DNA of 64,000 bases from Bremerella sp. P1 (GTDB taxonomy: Bacteria; Planctomycetota; Planctomycetia; Pirellulales; Pirellulaceae): contig NZ_CP118164.1 in NCBI RefSeq assembly GCF_028748185.1, forward strand, positions 4,861,814 through 4,925,813, written 5' to 3'. Positions 43,517 through 53,368 of the stretch are shown piece by piece. The stretch's first letter is position 1. Each line of letters opens with the position of its first letter. A model generated the notes under the pieces. It was not told the DNA's origin. It saw only the letters and a program-made list of their open reading frames with translations, and ran no database searches. A program made the position numbers and the translations under genes.

Positions 43517-44938
43517 ATGGAAGTCTATCCGGTCAATCAATACGACCCGCTGATGCCAGGGATTTTGATGGCGATTGTGGCGGTCGTTCACGTCTTTCTC
43601 GCCCAATTTGCGGTGGGCGGGGGCATGCTGCTGTGTTATTTCCAGTGGCTGGCGATGACAGGCCGCTGCGCCAATGCCCGCCTGTTTGTGCATGGCTACT
43701 TTAAGTGGCTGGTACTGATCAGCTTCGTAGCCGGGGCAGTGACCGGAGTTGGTATCTGGTTCACGGCCATCCAGGTCAGTGCCCCGACCATCGGCGAGAT
43801 GATTCGTAATTTCCATTGGATCTGGGCGACGGAGTACCTCTTCTTTCTGCTGGAAATCTTCGCCGGGTATCTCTTTTACCGCTATCACCGAAACATCAGC
43901 GATGCGGCCTGTTTGAAGTTACTGGGCATGTACGCGTTTGCGGCGTGGATGAGCCTGTTTTTGATCAATGGGATTATCAGCTGGCAGCTTACGCCAGGCG
44001 GATGGATCGAAGGGCATTCGATCGTCGCAGGGTTCTTCAATCCGACGTTCTGGCCGAGCTTGTTCTTCCGCACGATTGTGGCGTTGACGCTCTCTGGATT
44101 GGTAGCGTGTATCGTGGTGAACACGATGTCCAAGCTCCAGCAGGAAGAGAAACGCACCCTGATCAACTATGCGGCCCACCTTCTGGTTCCGATGGTGCTG
44201 ATGCCGATCCTGGGTGGCTGGTTCATGCTGGCCATGCCGGAAGACAGCCGTGCCTGGGTGATGGGGGGCAGCCCCGCGATGACCTTGTTCATGAATATCT
44301 CGGTTGGGGCGTCGGTCGCGATCGGTGGGTACGCTTTCATCGGCATGTTTCTGCAGAAGCTGTACATCAACGGAGCCACGGGCACACTGCTGCTGATGCT
44401 CGCCTTTGGGGCGACCGCTGGTGGGGAATTCGTTCGCGAAGGTTCCCGAAAGCCTTATTCGATTCGCTACTGGATGTACTCCAATGGGATCTTTCCTGAT
44501 GAGGTCGCCCAGATGCGAAAGGATGGCTGCCTGGCGAACGACCCGTATCCTCTGACCGAGGGAACGAAAGTCGCCGGCGAGATCACAACCCGTGGAGCCA
44601 AGGTTTTTCGACGCCAGTGTGCCGTGTGTCATACGGTGGTCGGTATCAATGGCGTGACCGAGCTGACGAAGACCTGGGACGAGGATCAGATGCGAATGAA
44701 TTTCGCCAAGCTGCAGCACACCAAGCCATTCATGCCACCGTTTGCTGGCACGCCGGAGGAACTCGAATCGCTGGTTCGTTATCTGAAGTGGGTTGAGCAC
44801 GGGGATGATGACGCGGCGGAAGCACCGTTGGAAGAAGAAGCCTTGACCAATATTCAAAAATGGTTGGACGCGGCGGGAACCGAGCCGGCGTCAGGCTTGC
44901 ATCAGCGATCGGATGTTGCCATGAAGGGAGGCCGCTAA
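43517..44938 (+). CDS. Cytochrome bd-superfamily subunit I (CydA-like) with C-terminal cytochrome c domain
   Basis: A 473-residue respiratory membrane protein. About eight hydrophobic segments form the CydA-like part: the His in VAVVHVFLAQFA opens helix 1, Glu106 and Glu113 in WATEYLFFLLEIFAGYLF match the paired acidic residues of CydA, and EFVREGSRKPYSIRYWMYSN resembles the CydA GRQPW region. After the last helix a cytochrome c domain follows with the heme site CAVCH at 368-372 and a Met in MPPFAG. It is not a normal cydA because its partner is not CydB-like. Expected to reduce oxygen using electrons from cytochrome c or quinol. Confidence 0.85.
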   Translation: MEVYPVNQYDPLMPGILMAIVAVVHVFLAQFAVGGGMLLCYFQWLAMTGRCANARLFVHGYFKWLVLISFVAGAVTGVGIWFTAIQVSAPTIGEMIRNFHWIWATEYLFFLLEIFAGYLFYRYHRNISDAACLKLLGMYAFAAWMSLFLINGIISWQLTPGGWIEGHSIVAGFFNPTFWPSLFFRTIVALTLSGLVACIVVNTMSKLQQEEKRTLINYAAHLLVPMVLMPILGGWFMLAMPEDSRAWVMGGSPAMTLFMNISVGASVAIGGYAFIGMFLQKLYINGATGTLLLMLAFGATAGGEFVREGSRKPYSIRYWMYSNGIFPDEVAQMRKDGCLANDPYPLTEGTKVAGEITTRGAKVFRRQCAVCHTVVGINGVTELTKTWDEDQMRMNFAKLQHTKPFMPPFAGTPEELESLVRYLKWVEHGDDDAAEAPLEEEALTNIQKWLDAAGTEPASGLHQRSDVAMKGGR

Positions 44939-46032
44939 TGCCGTTTCCCTTTGACTTGCCCATGACGTCGCTGACGTACATGCTGCTGTACCTGGCGACC
45001 TTCGTCACGCATCACCTTTCGATGCATTTCGTTGTGGCTGGCTGTCTGACGATCGTAGGTGCCAGCGTTTGGTATCGCACCGACAAAGAAGCCCTGCTGG
45101 CGAATCCCGTGATCCGCGTACTGCGCGACTGGATGCCATTTGGGTTGAGTGCCGCGATTACCTTTGGGGTCGCGCCGCTGCTGTTCGTGCAGATTCTCGA
45201 ACCGTACAACTTCTACACCGCCAACCTATTACTGGGCTGGCGATGGATGGTGGTTATCCCTGCGTTGATCGCCGCGTTTTATCTGTTGTACGTGCTCAAG
45301 AGTCAGTGGTTTGAACGACTAGCCTGGTGGCAGCGAGCACTGGTCGCGGCGGTGAATGCTGGGCTGTTCGTGTTCATCGGGTTCTGCTGGACCGCGAATC
45401 ATTTGGTTTCCAGCCAGGCGGATGCCTGGCCCGAGTCTTTCGCTAGTGGTGTATTGCCGCTGGCCGCGGTGCAGGTTGTTTCCCGTTCGATGGTCTGGCT
45501 GAGCGTGGCATTCGTGAGCATGGCTTCGGTCGTGACGGCACAACTGGCCTACCTTCGTGAAGGAACTGCAACCGACGAAGACTTACCGACCGTCGGTTGG
45601 TTACGCTGGCTGGCCCTCGCCGGACTAGGTCTATTTGCCGTGGCTTCGCTAACCGCTATCGGAGTTTCCATCCCTGGTTTCGCCGCCGTGAACAAGGGTG
45701 CGGGTTACCTTTGGTTGGGACTGGGCTTGGTCCTGTGGGCCGGGCAGATCGCGCTTTGGTATTCCGAATCCATGGCCACCAGTCGCAACTGGATTGGGCC
45801 GCGGCTGGGGCTGCTTGCCGGGATGCTCTTTTGCGGCGCGGTCGTGCGAGAACTGATCCGTGTCGCATCGATCGACTTCGCGGCCCTGATTCCCAAGCAT
45901 GAAGAGGCCGGCGAGGTCCAGGGCTTCAGCCTGTTTCTGGTCACGGCCGTCATCGTGATTGGCCTGATGACGCTGAGCGTGTGGTGGGTACGGCAATCGT
46001 TTCAGGAAGAAGAAGTCGATATCGACTCGTAA
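44938..46032 (+). CDS. CydA'-like second subunit of the bd-superfamily oxidase
   Basis: A 364-residue multi-pass membrane protein with about nine hydrophobic segments. Its start overlaps the upstream stop as TAATG, a sign of translational coupling, so the frame's earlier GTG at 44860 was rejected. It opens MPFPFDLPMTSLTYML and keeps HH in FVTHHLSMHFVVAG where CydA-like proteins carry heme ligands. It does not look like CydB. Pairs of two CydA-like subunits (CydAA') have been described in the bd superfamily, and this pair fits that pattern. The two genes have no others in the operon. Confidence 0.8.
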   Translation: MPFPFDLPMTSLTYMLLYLATFVTHHLSMHFVVAGCLTIVGASVWYRTDKEALLANPVIRVLRDWMPFGLSAAITFGVAPLLFVQILEPYNFYTANLLLGWRWMVVIPALIAAFYLLYVLKSQWFERLAWWQRALVAAVNAGLFVFIGFCWTANHLVSSQADAWPESFASGVLPLAAVQVVSRSMVWLSVAFVSMASVVTAQLAYLREGTATDEDLPTVGWLRWLALAGLGLFAVASLTAIGVSIPGFAAVNKGAGYLWLGLGLVLWAGQIALWYSESMATSRNWIGPRLGLLAGMLFCGAVVRELIRVASIDFAALIPKHEEAGEVQGFSLFLVTAVIVIGLMTLSVWWVRQSFQEEEVDIDS

Positions 46033-46035
46033 TCG

Positions 46036-47109
46036 CTATCGAAACGCCATCCATTGTCGGAAGCGGCGCGTCGCCAGGATGGGGGCTTCGAGTTGTTTCC
46101 GCCATGGGGAACGCCGAATGGCTTGGTTCAGTTTGTTCCAACTGGCCAGGATGGTCGGCATGGCGAAGCGGAAGTCGATACCACCTTCCAATAGCGGTAA
46201 CACGTCGGTCGAGAACTCGTACTTGTAGCGTTCTTCCCCTTTGCCAAAGTCAATCCGCTGGATGCCATGCTCCGCGGCGGCGGAAGCTAATTCCAGCAGA
46301 ATCACAAGGCCCGGCGAGTAGTTCTGCAGGTCTCGGTTATAGGCCGGAAACCAGATCTGCATGGCCGTGCTGCTGGCGAGACCCAGGTGAACCGCGGCGA
46401 GTTGGTCGCCGGCCCACAGCGCCGACAGTGGTGCCGAGAACTCCGGGCTTTTCTCAGACCGAATCGATTGAAGCAGTTCGTGTACCCAGTCGTAGCGGAA
46501 GATATCGAGCGTGTTGGTACGGACGTACTGCTCGGACTTCCACTTCACCAGCGCGTCCCAGACCTCAGGGGCGTCGGTATTGTATTCAAAGCGAAGCGGT
46601 CCCACTTCGCGAGCCAGTTTGCGTTGTTTCCGCTGCGTCTGCTTAATCGCGGAAGAGCCTCGCTCGCGGAGCTTTTCAGTATAGGCGTCATAGCCGCTTG
46701 AGAGGTCCATGAAAGGGGACTCGGAGCGTGCCCAGGCGAACGGCTCGAGCTCGGTGCGCCAGACCGGGGCGTGATCGAATCGCCACGAGCGAATACCGCA
46801 AGCTTTTACGATCTCGCGTGGGTCGAACGCGAAGTCCTGCGGCACGATCATGCCGTGGAATTCAGACAGGCGACCGGTGACCGCGGACGCGCATTGATTG
46901 TCGCCACGCTGAAAGGGGAAGAAGGCCTGAGGCTTACCGTTCTCGGAAACGATGGCGACTTCCACGTCGCTTCGCACACGGGACGCAGCCAGGGTGAGTT
47001 CGGGACGATAGTATCCACTATCGAGCGTTGGATTGTTGGCCAGGATGGATTTCCAGGCAGCCAGCTCTCCTGGCGTGAGGGCATTTCCAGCGCGGAGTTG
47101 AACGTTCAT
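46036..47109 (-). CDS. GNAT acyltransferase of the CelD/BcsL (FemAB-like) type
   Basis: A 357-residue protein. The start at 47109 (MNVQLRAGN) is 13 codons into the longest frame and precedes the conserved region. The C-terminal half has a GNAT-like fold: KQTQRKQRKLAREVG, then LSALWAGDQLAAVHLGLASS and the closing SPGLVILLELASAAAEHGIQRIDFGKGEERYK, the pattern of the CelD family. Such proteins are found in exopolysaccharide or cell-envelope clusters, but no glycosyltransferases adjoin it here. The stop is four bases from that of the preceding oxidase subunit on the other strand. Confidence 0.8.
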   Translation of the reverse strand: MNVQLRAGNALTPGELAAWKSILANNPTLDSGYYRPELTLAASRVRSDVEVAIVSENGKPQAFFPFQRGDNQCASAVTGRLSEFHGMIVPQDFAFDPREIVKACGIRSWRFDHAPVWRTELEPFAWARSESPFMDLSSGYDAYTEKLRERGSSAIKQTQRKQRKLAREVGPLRFEYNTDAPEVWDALVKWKSEQYVRTNTLDIFRYDWVHELLQSIRSEKSPEFSAPLSALWAGDQLAAVHLGLASSTAMQIWFPAYNRDLQNYSPGLVILLELASAAAEHGIQRIDFGKGEERYKYEFSTDVLPLLEGGIDFRFAMPTILASWNKLNQAIRRSPWRKQLEAPILATRRFRQWMAFR

Positions 47110-47200
47110 GCAGGCAATCGCCGGGGCATTCGATGGGAACCACCGCAAAAGGGTGGGGTATGGGGGCTACCTGTATCGTAATTGGTGATGCCGGCGCATA

Positions 47201-47231
47201 AAAAATCCCGGCCCTTTAGGACCGGGATTTT
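47201..47231 (-). terminator. Terminator of the DUF1571 gene
   Basis: AAAATCCCGG pairs with CCGGGATTTT, with a 9-nt loop and T-rich tail on the minus strand. It lies about 30 nt past the gene's stop. Confidence 0.85.
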
Positions 47232-47258
47232 GAGCGTTATCAAAGTCGGCTAATCGTC

Positions 47259-48167
47259 TTAAACGTTAAAACCGTACTTATCGTTATGCGGATCGAAGTC
47301 TGCATCGGTGAAGCCATTGTTAAGCTTCAAATTCATGTAGGTGTACTCTTCCAACATGGGTGGCTCGCCGCCTTGTTGCTTTGGCCAGTCCCACGAAGCG
47401 AAGCGAATCGGCACTTGCAATTCGTCGTCGATGAAGACGTGAGCTTTGTGGAAGCGGAAGTTCTTGCGAGGCACTGGGTGAATCACTTCGATCACGGTGC
47501 AGACGCGACCGTTGATCTTGGCACCGTTGTAGAACTTCACATCGCACTCGCCGTACTGCATGTCCTGCTTGGCGACTTCGATCAGCCGGACAATCAAGTT
47601 TTTGATACCGATGTCGGTGATCGGGTAACGCTGACCACGCATGGCCAGGGTACCGTTGGGATCAAGCGAAACGGTCACGTGCTTGAGTAGCGCCGTTCCT
47701 TCATGAGCCATCAGGTTGCCGTTGTTGTGACCCTTCACGTACAGCACTTCACGACCCTTCAAGTTCGAAGGCTTCAGGAAGTACATGTAAACGCTGAATG
47801 GTGCAAGGACCTGACCGCGTTGGTCGATCTGCTCGTTGCGGATCTTGGTATACATGAACTCTTGATCGCCGAGCTTGCCGTTGATCTGTTCACGTTTAAC
47901 CAGGGTGCATTCGTAGTCACGAATGTTCGAGTTAATGCTTTGCAGCCCGCGTTCGGCGAGTTCCAGGGCCGGGGTCAGCGGATGCTGAGCGGCTACCTGC
48001 TGGACCTGCTGCGTGGGATTGTTCGTACGGTTGGAAACCCGATAAACAGGCTCACGTAGGCCCTGACGTTGATCCTCACCGTAAGTCGCCCGGGTCAGCC
48101 CGCAGGCTAGAGCCGTACCGCCAGCGAGTAGCGTACGACGCGAAATGAGGGACTTGGTCATGATCAA
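47259..48167 (-). CDS. DUF1571 protein with a Tat-like leader
   Basis: A 302-residue exported protein. The leader SRRTLLAGGTALACG has the twin Arg of the Tat route. The mature part matches the DUF1571 layout: SINSNIRDYECTLVKREQI, GREVLYVKGHNNGNLMAHEG and EVIHPVPRKNFRFHKAHVFI. DUF1571 proteins have an LolA/lipoprotein-localisation-like beta fold, and are numerous in planctomycetes, so a lipid or lipoprotein carrier role is a reasonable guess. It is monocistronic and ends at a strong terminator. Confidence 0.88.
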   Translation of the reverse strand: MIMTKSLISRRTLLAGGTALACGLTRATYGEDQRQGLREPVYRVSNRTNNPTQQVQQVAAQHPLTPALELAERGLQSINSNIRDYECTLVKREQINGKLGDQEFMYTKIRNEQIDQRGQVLAPFSVYMYFLKPSNLKGREVLYVKGHNNGNLMAHEGTALLKHVTVSLDPNGTLAMRGQRYPITDIGIKNLIVRLIEVAKQDMQYGECDVKFYNGAKINGRVCTVIEVIHPVPRKNFRFHKAHVFIDDELQVPIRFASWDWPKQQGGEPPMLEEYTYMNLKLNNGFTDADFDPHNDKYGFNV

Positions 48168-48447
48168 TCTCCGTTATTATTCCGGTCTTTATAATTCTCG
48201 CGTTCCGTGCGAGGAAAAGTACGTTTCGCCGTAAGTTTGATGAGGTGGCGATTGCTAGCAATTGTTTCTGCCAACATGAGCGAAAGAATGCTCTAGAGCG
48301 TCTTATCGCAATGTTGATGCCGGCAAGATAAATACCTTCCAAACGAGCGTTAAAGTTTTACAGATTACCAAGAACTCGCCAGATGGTTTATCATGCGCAA
48401 TCACTGTATCTAATTTTGTCCGCAAAGTGGAGTGCGATCTTTTGCCA

Positions 48448-49113
48448 ATGGCTGAGATCAATTTTTTACGCATCGTCAGTATGCCGTTCGATGAAAACAC
48501 GTATGTCCTTTATCGGGAAGGGCTTGCGTCATGCGTGGTCGTCGATCCTGGTTTAGAGCCAGAAAAAATAGTGCAAGTGCTTAAGGAGCGGAATCTTGAT
48601 GTTGTCGCCATTTTGAACACCCACGGGCATAGCGACCACATCGCTGGCAACGGCACCATGAAGCAGCTGTATCCTGATGCCCCCCTAGTGATTGGGCACG
48701 GAGATGCCGAAAAGCTGACCGACCCGATCAAGAACCTAAGCGGCCAGTTTGGCCTCCCATTGATCAGTCCGAAAGAAGATCAGACCGTAAAGGGTGGCGA
48801 TACTTACTCCGCCGCGGAGATTGATTTTGAGGTTCGCGAGACACCTGGGCACAGTGTGGGCCACGTCATCTTTATCGTGAAGGATGGTGCCCGGACCATC
48901 GTGTTGGGGGGGGATGTTCTGTTCAAGGGAAGCATCGGTCGAACCGACTTCCCGGACGGAAGCTTCGCCGACTTGAAGCAAGCGATCGAAGAAGAGATCT
49001 TCACTCTGCCCAACGATACGATCGTTTTGCCGGGGCACGGGCCAGCCACGTCCGTCGGTGATGAGATCGAAGGCAACCCGTTTGTTGGAAAGCCGGCCGG
49101 GTACAAACGATAA
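48448..49113 (+). CDS. Metallo-beta-lactamase-fold hydrolase (glyoxalase II-like)
   Basis: A 221-residue zinc hydrolase with the core motif THGHSDHIAGN (HxHxDH), GHSVGHVI for the next His, GGDVLFKGSIGR for the bridging Asp and LPGHGP for the last His. The segment order fits the YcbL/GloB subgroup that hydrolyses thioesters. The ATG at 48448 (MAEINFLRI) is taken as the start because the preceding GTG at 48427 and TTG at 48442 add nothing conserved. It converges on the histidine kinase gene, with only 12 bases between their stops. Confidence 0.92.
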   Translation: MAEINFLRIVSMPFDENTYVLYREGLASCVVVDPGLEPEKIVQVLKERNLDVVAILNTHGHSDHIAGNGTMKQLYPDAPLVIGHGDAEKLTDPIKNLSGQFGLPLISPKEDQTVKGGDTYSAAEIDFEVRETPGHSVGHVIFIVKDGARTIVLGGDVLFKGSIGRTDFPDGSFADLKQAIEEEIFTLPNDTIVLPGHGPATSVGDEIEGNPFVGKPAGYKR

Positions 49114-49125
49114 CAGGCCCAGCGG

Positions 49126-50796
49126 TTAATAGCGGGTTTCTTCCGTCGGCACCGCGATCCAGGGGAAATACATGAGGAACTTGGTTCCTGTCCCTGGCTC
49201 GCTTTCGACCAGCACGTCGCCACCGTGCTCTTGCAGGATCTTTTTGGTCACTGGCAAGCCAAGCCCGGTGCCGCGGTTTCCCTTGGTCGATTCAAAGGCG
49301 GAGAAGATCCGCTCCAGCATTTCGGCAGGTATCCCTTGCCCGTTATCTTCCACCGTGCAGACGAGCTCTCGCGATGCTTCGCGGAATTCGGTTGAAACGA
49401 TTACCCGCGGCTCTTCGGCTTCGCTGACGGCGTCGATGGCGTTGCTGACCACGTTCAATGCCGCCCGATGGATCCCTTCTTCGTCGAACAGTCCCATCGG
49501 CAGGTCGATATCGGGGCGGAACTCGAGCAGGACGCCGATCTCCTTGGCTCGGGTTCGCATCAAGTTGACGACGTCTTCGACCACGTCGTTGAGCGACGCA
49601 TTGCTGCGGTCTGGCTCGCGTTCCTTGCTGAAGGAAAGCATGTCCATTACCAAATGGGCAATACGGTCCTGGTTGCGGGAAACGATGCCCCAGCCATGCT
49701 GAACGACATCGAGTTTTCCCGACTTGATGCCTTCTTCGATGATGTAGCTACCGCCGTGGATGCCTTGCAGGATGTTCTTCACATGGTGGGAAATTGCGGC
49801 CACGGCCTGTCCCATGGCCGCCAGTCGTTCGCTGCGCACCACCGCCGAGTAGTAGTGTGTGTCTTCCACCGCCAGAGCAGCCTGGTGAGCGATCGCGATC
49901 ATTAGCTTCAAATGTTCTTCGGTGAAGCGTGATTGGGTGGTCGACGACGTCATGTCAGGCGGAATGAACGTATCGATGTAAATGGCACCGACAATGCCGT
50001 AGCGGCCTTGCATGGGAACGCAGATCGCTTCGTTCACGCCGCTATTGATGATGCTTCCTTCCGGCGACCAGCGTTGGTCGTCCTGGGCATCGGTGGTGAG
50101 CACCCCTTCGCGATTGGTCAGCACATAGTCAAGAATTGTACGGCTGATGGTGATCGCTTCGTCGACGCCCGAGCGTCCTTCGCGAACACGCTGGGCTTTC
50201 GCTTCGGGTAGCTTGGTTTGTGAGTCGATCAGCACGATACAAGCACGGTCTGCCTCGACCCAGTTGAAGATTAGCCCCAACAGGTAATCGAGCAGTTGAT
50301 CGATATCGAGCGTGCGACTGACCGCCAAGGCCGTATCGTAGATCAGCTGCAGATTGTCTTGCAGATGCTGCGATTCGCCTGGCTCGCGAAGTTCTGAAGG
50401 CAGAAAAATCTGGCTGCCTTCTTCGTGGCGAATCGAATGAATGATCCGCGAACCTTCGCGATGCTTTTCCTGCAGACTCACACTAATGGGGCGTGTCGCC
50501 GGAGCAGATGCCGTATGCGTGAAAATCATCAGCGTATGGCCCAGCTGCAAGCGATCCCCATGTGTCAGCTGACATTCGGTAACCCGCTTCTGGTTGACGT
50601 AGCAGCCGTTGGAGCTTTGCAGGTCGACCAGCATGAAGCCGCTGTCGTTCATGCGGATTTCGGCATGTCGACGGGAAATCTCGGTATCGTGCAGAACGAT
50701 CTCGTTTCCGCGATCTCGACCAATCGAGATCATATCGCGGGCCAATTCGAATCGGCGTCCCTGGTCGTCGCCTTGGATGACAAATAGTGAAGCCAA
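49126..50796 (-). CDS. FHA-GAF sensor histidine kinase
   Basis: A 556-residue soluble signalling protein. The FHA domain (1-95) has SIGRDRGNEIVL, SRRHAEI and SSNG, binding phosphothreonine. A GAF domain spans about 150-315. The kinase core starts at AAISHHVKNIL with phosphoaccepting His at 337 or 338, then NVVSNAIDAV, DNGQGIPAEM and GTGLGLPVTK as the N, G1 and G2 boxes. There is no membrane segment, so it senses a cytoplasmic cue or a Ser/Thr kinase product through FHA. No response regulator is next to it. The FHA link to Hanks-type kinases is inference. Confidence 0.93.
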   Translation of the reverse strand: MASLFVIQGDDQGRRFELARDMISIGRDRGNEIVLHDTEISRRHAEIRMNDSGFMLVDLQSSNGCYVNQKRVTECQLTHGDRLQLGHTLMIFTHTASAPATRPISVSLQEKHREGSRIIHSIRHEEGSQIFLPSELREPGESQHLQDNLQLIYDTALAVSRTLDIDQLLDYLLGLIFNWVEADRACIVLIDSQTKLPEAKAQRVREGRSGVDEAITISRTILDYVLTNREGVLTTDAQDDQRWSPEGSIINSGVNEAICVPMQGRYGIVGAIYIDTFIPPDMTSSTTQSRFTEEHLKLMIAIAHQAALAVEDTHYYSAVVRSERLAAMGQAVAAISHHVKNILQGIHGGSYIIEEGIKSGKLDVVQHGWGIVSRNQDRIAHLVMDMLSFSKEREPDRSNASLNDVVEDVVNLMRTRAKEIGVLLEFRPDIDLPMGLFDEEGIHRAALNVVSNAIDAVSEAEEPRVIVSTEFREASRELVCTVEDNGQGIPAEMLERIFSAFESTKGNRGTGLGLPVTKKILQEHGGDVLVESEPGTGTKFLMYFPWIAVPTEETRY

Positions 50797-50993
50797 ACTG
50801 GAAATCTCGGGGAAGGGCGACTCGGCGGACAGAACGTGTTGAAATTCAACTCGGATATGATTTTACGACGATTGGCCATCGGCTGGCAATGCGCTATAGC
50901 AACGGTTGACGCCGTGGGGCCTACGGAAAAGAATCGAAGGTTGCCCAACTTCCCCCAAATCGGTGAATCCCTCCTTCGCGGAAAAACGCATCC

Positions 50994-53015
50994 ATGCCCA
51001 ACCTAACCATGCTCTCGCGTTCTTTCTTTCTTTTGCTGCTTTTGGCGACCCCATCTGGTCTGCTGGCTGAAGATGCCGCGGTTGCCGCTGGCGAAGCATC
51101 GAGCACAGCTGCTTTGAAGCACACCCTTGGCTACCTGGCCTCCGACGAGTTGAAAGGTCGAGGTATCGGCAGTGACGGTTTGGAAGAAGCCTCGCAGTAT
51201 GTCGCCAAGCAGTTTGAGGCGATCGGCCTGAAAACCGACTTGGTGAACGGATCGCCATTTCAGGAGTTCGAGGTCAACGTATCGTCCGAGATGGGATCCA
51301 AGGACAAGAACGTGCTGAAGATAGTCTCGGGCGAAGAAGCTAAGGAATTAAAGCTGGGTGAAGATTTCACACCCCTGTCGGTGGGTGGCAGCAACCAGTT
51401 CGATGCCCCGCTGGTATTTGTGGGCTATGGGATTTCGGCTCCCAAGCTGGAATACGACGAGTACGCCGACATCGACGTCAAGGGGAAGGTGGTCGTGATC
51501 CTGCGGAAAGAGCCGCAGCAGGGCAATCCGCATAGCGTGTTCGACGGTACCAAGGCCTCGCAGCATGCCCTGTTCAGCCGCAAGATTTCTAACGCTTATC
51601 AAAACGGAGCCGCCGGCGTTATTCTGATCAACGATGACCAAGGGCTCGACCAGATTCGTGCTCACGTGAAAGCCGCATTCGATACCGCAGTGGCTGATCT
51701 GGTGAAGCTTCAGCAAGAGTACTCGGCCAAGGAGATGCATTCGCCGGAAGATGTCAAAGCGTACTTGGGAGACGTCACCAAGCTGAGCAAGAGGATTGCC
51801 GAGTACGGTGAGTCACTCGAAGAGGGCATGGATGAGGTGATTCCCCTCACTGGGGCAGGGGCCGAATCGACCCGCCCGAATTTCCCGGTTATGTTCGCCA
51901 AACGAAGTGTCTTCGAGCCGCTGATCGAAAAACAATTCGGTAAATCGCTCAGTGATATCGAAATGGGAATCGATCACACCTTGAAGCCAGTCGTCGGGAC
52001 CCTGGAAGGTTGGAAAGCCGTCGGCGAAACCGATATCGTTCGTGAAACGGCGACTGTTCATAACGTGATTGGCATGATCGAGGCCCCCAACGCCACCTCG
52101 GACGAAGTCATTATTATCGGGGCTCACTACGATCACCTCGGCATGGGGGGCTCTGGCAGCCTGGCACCTTTGACCCACGAGATTCATAACGGTGCGGACG
52201 ATAACGCCTCGGGAACGACTGCCTTGCTGGAAGTTGCTCGTCGGTTGGTGACGAAGAAAGATCAGCTGCGACATCGAATCCTGGTGATCGCTTTCACCGG
52301 CGAGGAAGAAGGGCTACTGGGCAGTGCTCACTATGTGAAAGAGCCTGTTATTCCGCTCGATAAGACGCTCATGATGTTCAACATGGACATGGTGGGCCGC
52401 CTGAACGAGAACAAGCTGATCGCGATGGGAAGCGGCACGGCAGAAATGTTCGAGCCCCTGTTGGATCACTTGAACGAGAAGCACAAGTTCGAGCTCACCA
52501 AAGATCCAGGCGGATTCGGTCCCAGCGATCATGCATCGTTCTACGCCAAGGAGTTGCCTGTGCTGGCCCTGTTCACTGGGACGCATAACGACTACCACCG
52601 CCCCAGCGACGATGCCGACAAGATCAACTACGAGGGGATGGCCCGGATTATTGATTACGGGATCGATTTTCTTATCGCGATCGACAAGGCCAACGACCGG
52701 CCGCAATATGTCGCCGTCAAATCCAAGCAGCCCGAGATGCGAGGCGGATCTCGCCCCTACTTCGGCAGCATTCCGGACTTCACGGTGATCGGCAAAGGGT
52801 ATGGCATCCAAGGAACCAGCCCTGGTAGCCCCGCCGCGGATGCCGGTATCAAGGGAGGTGACATCCTGATCGATTTGGGCGGAAACCGAATCGGCGGACT
52901 CGAAGACTTTGATGCCGCACTGCGGAAATTCAAAGCTGGCGACAAGGTCGAGGTAGTTGTCCTGCGTGAAGGAAACGAAGTGAAGCTGACCGTCACCCTG
53001 GCACCCCCACGATAG
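50994..53015 (+). CDS. Secreted M28 zinc aminopeptidase with PA and PDZ domains
   Basis: A 673-residue exported peptidase. A signal peptide ends near residue 25. The PA domain (about 120-210) has SAPKLEYDEYADIDVKGKVV. The M28 domain has zinc ligands in GAHYDHLG (His), NGADDNASGT (Asp), AFTGEEEGLLGS (Glu), MFNMDMVGRL (Asp) and PSDHASFY (His). A C-terminal PDZ domain begins YGIQGTSPGSPAADAGIKGG. Likely an aminopeptidase acting in the periplasm, with the PDZ binding substrates or partners. Usual M28 enzymes are 300-500 residues; this one is longer because of the PA and PDZ domains. Confidence 0.93.
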   Translation: MPNLTMLSRSFFLLLLLATPSGLLAEDAAVAAGEASSTAALKHTLGYLASDELKGRGIGSDGLEEASQYVAKQFEAIGLKTDLVNGSPFQEFEVNVSSEMGSKDKNVLKIVSGEEAKELKLGEDFTPLSVGGSNQFDAPLVFVGYGISAPKLEYDEYADIDVKGKVVVILRKEPQQGNPHSVFDGTKASQHALFSRKISNAYQNGAAGVILINDDQGLDQIRAHVKAAFDTAVADLVKLQQEYSAKEMHSPEDVKAYLGDVTKLSKRIAEYGESLEEGMDEVIPLTGAGAESTRPNFPVMFAKRSVFEPLIEKQFGKSLSDIEMGIDHTLKPVVGTLEGWKAVGETDIVRETATVHNVIGMIEAPNATSDEVIIIGAHYDHLGMGGSGSLAPLTHEIHNGADDNASGTTALLEVARRLVTKKDQLRHRILVIAFTGEEEGLLGSAHYVKEPVIPLDKTLMMFNMDMVGRLNENKLIAMGSGTAEMFEPLLDHLNEKHKFELTKDPGGFGPSDHASFYAKELPVLALFTGTHNDYHRPSDDADKINYEGMARIIDYGIDFLIAIDKANDRPQYVAVKSKQPEMRGGSRPYFGSIPDFTVIGKGYGIQGTSPGSPAADAGIKGGDILIDLGGNRIGGLEDFDAALRKFKAGDKVEVVVLREGNEVKLTVTLAPPR

Positions 53016-53368
53016 CACGCTTTTAATCTGGGAAGACCTGCGAGCATGGGTATCTGCCAGAGCCCATGCTAGCCCACAATTCGGGCTGGTTTTGCCGCGT
53101 GAGTGGGGTTTTCCTCGCGGGTGCCGAACCACCTTTGCCGATAGGGCGTAGTAACCTCGCGAAGGTCTAAATCCGGGCCGAAAAGTGCGAGGCAAGAAAA
53201 TACTCAGATTGCACTTTACGTGATCGCGGCACTTCGGCAAAATGTCGCGACTTTCCCGTTCAGACTGCGATTTCGCAATCGTTTTATTGTTCCGTGGCAG
53301 CCACCCGCCATGGGCTGATCCACGAGATGGTCATGAGGACCAGTTTTGTCCAGCAAGGAGTGCTGAAA
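53016..53368. other. Gene-free region with two hairpins before ompH
   Basis: A 353-bp stretch. Two hairpins near its start (53044-53069 and 53071-53087) follow the M28 gene. The rest contains no credible gene. The ompH ribosome site AAGGAG lies at 53355-53360. Confidence 0.5.
53044..53092 (+). terminator. Twin-hairpin terminator after the M28 peptidase gene
   Basis: First hairpin GCATGGG/CCCATGC with a 12-nt loop; second AGCCC/GGGCT followed by GGTTTT. It lies about 30 nt past the stop codon. Confidence 0.6.
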
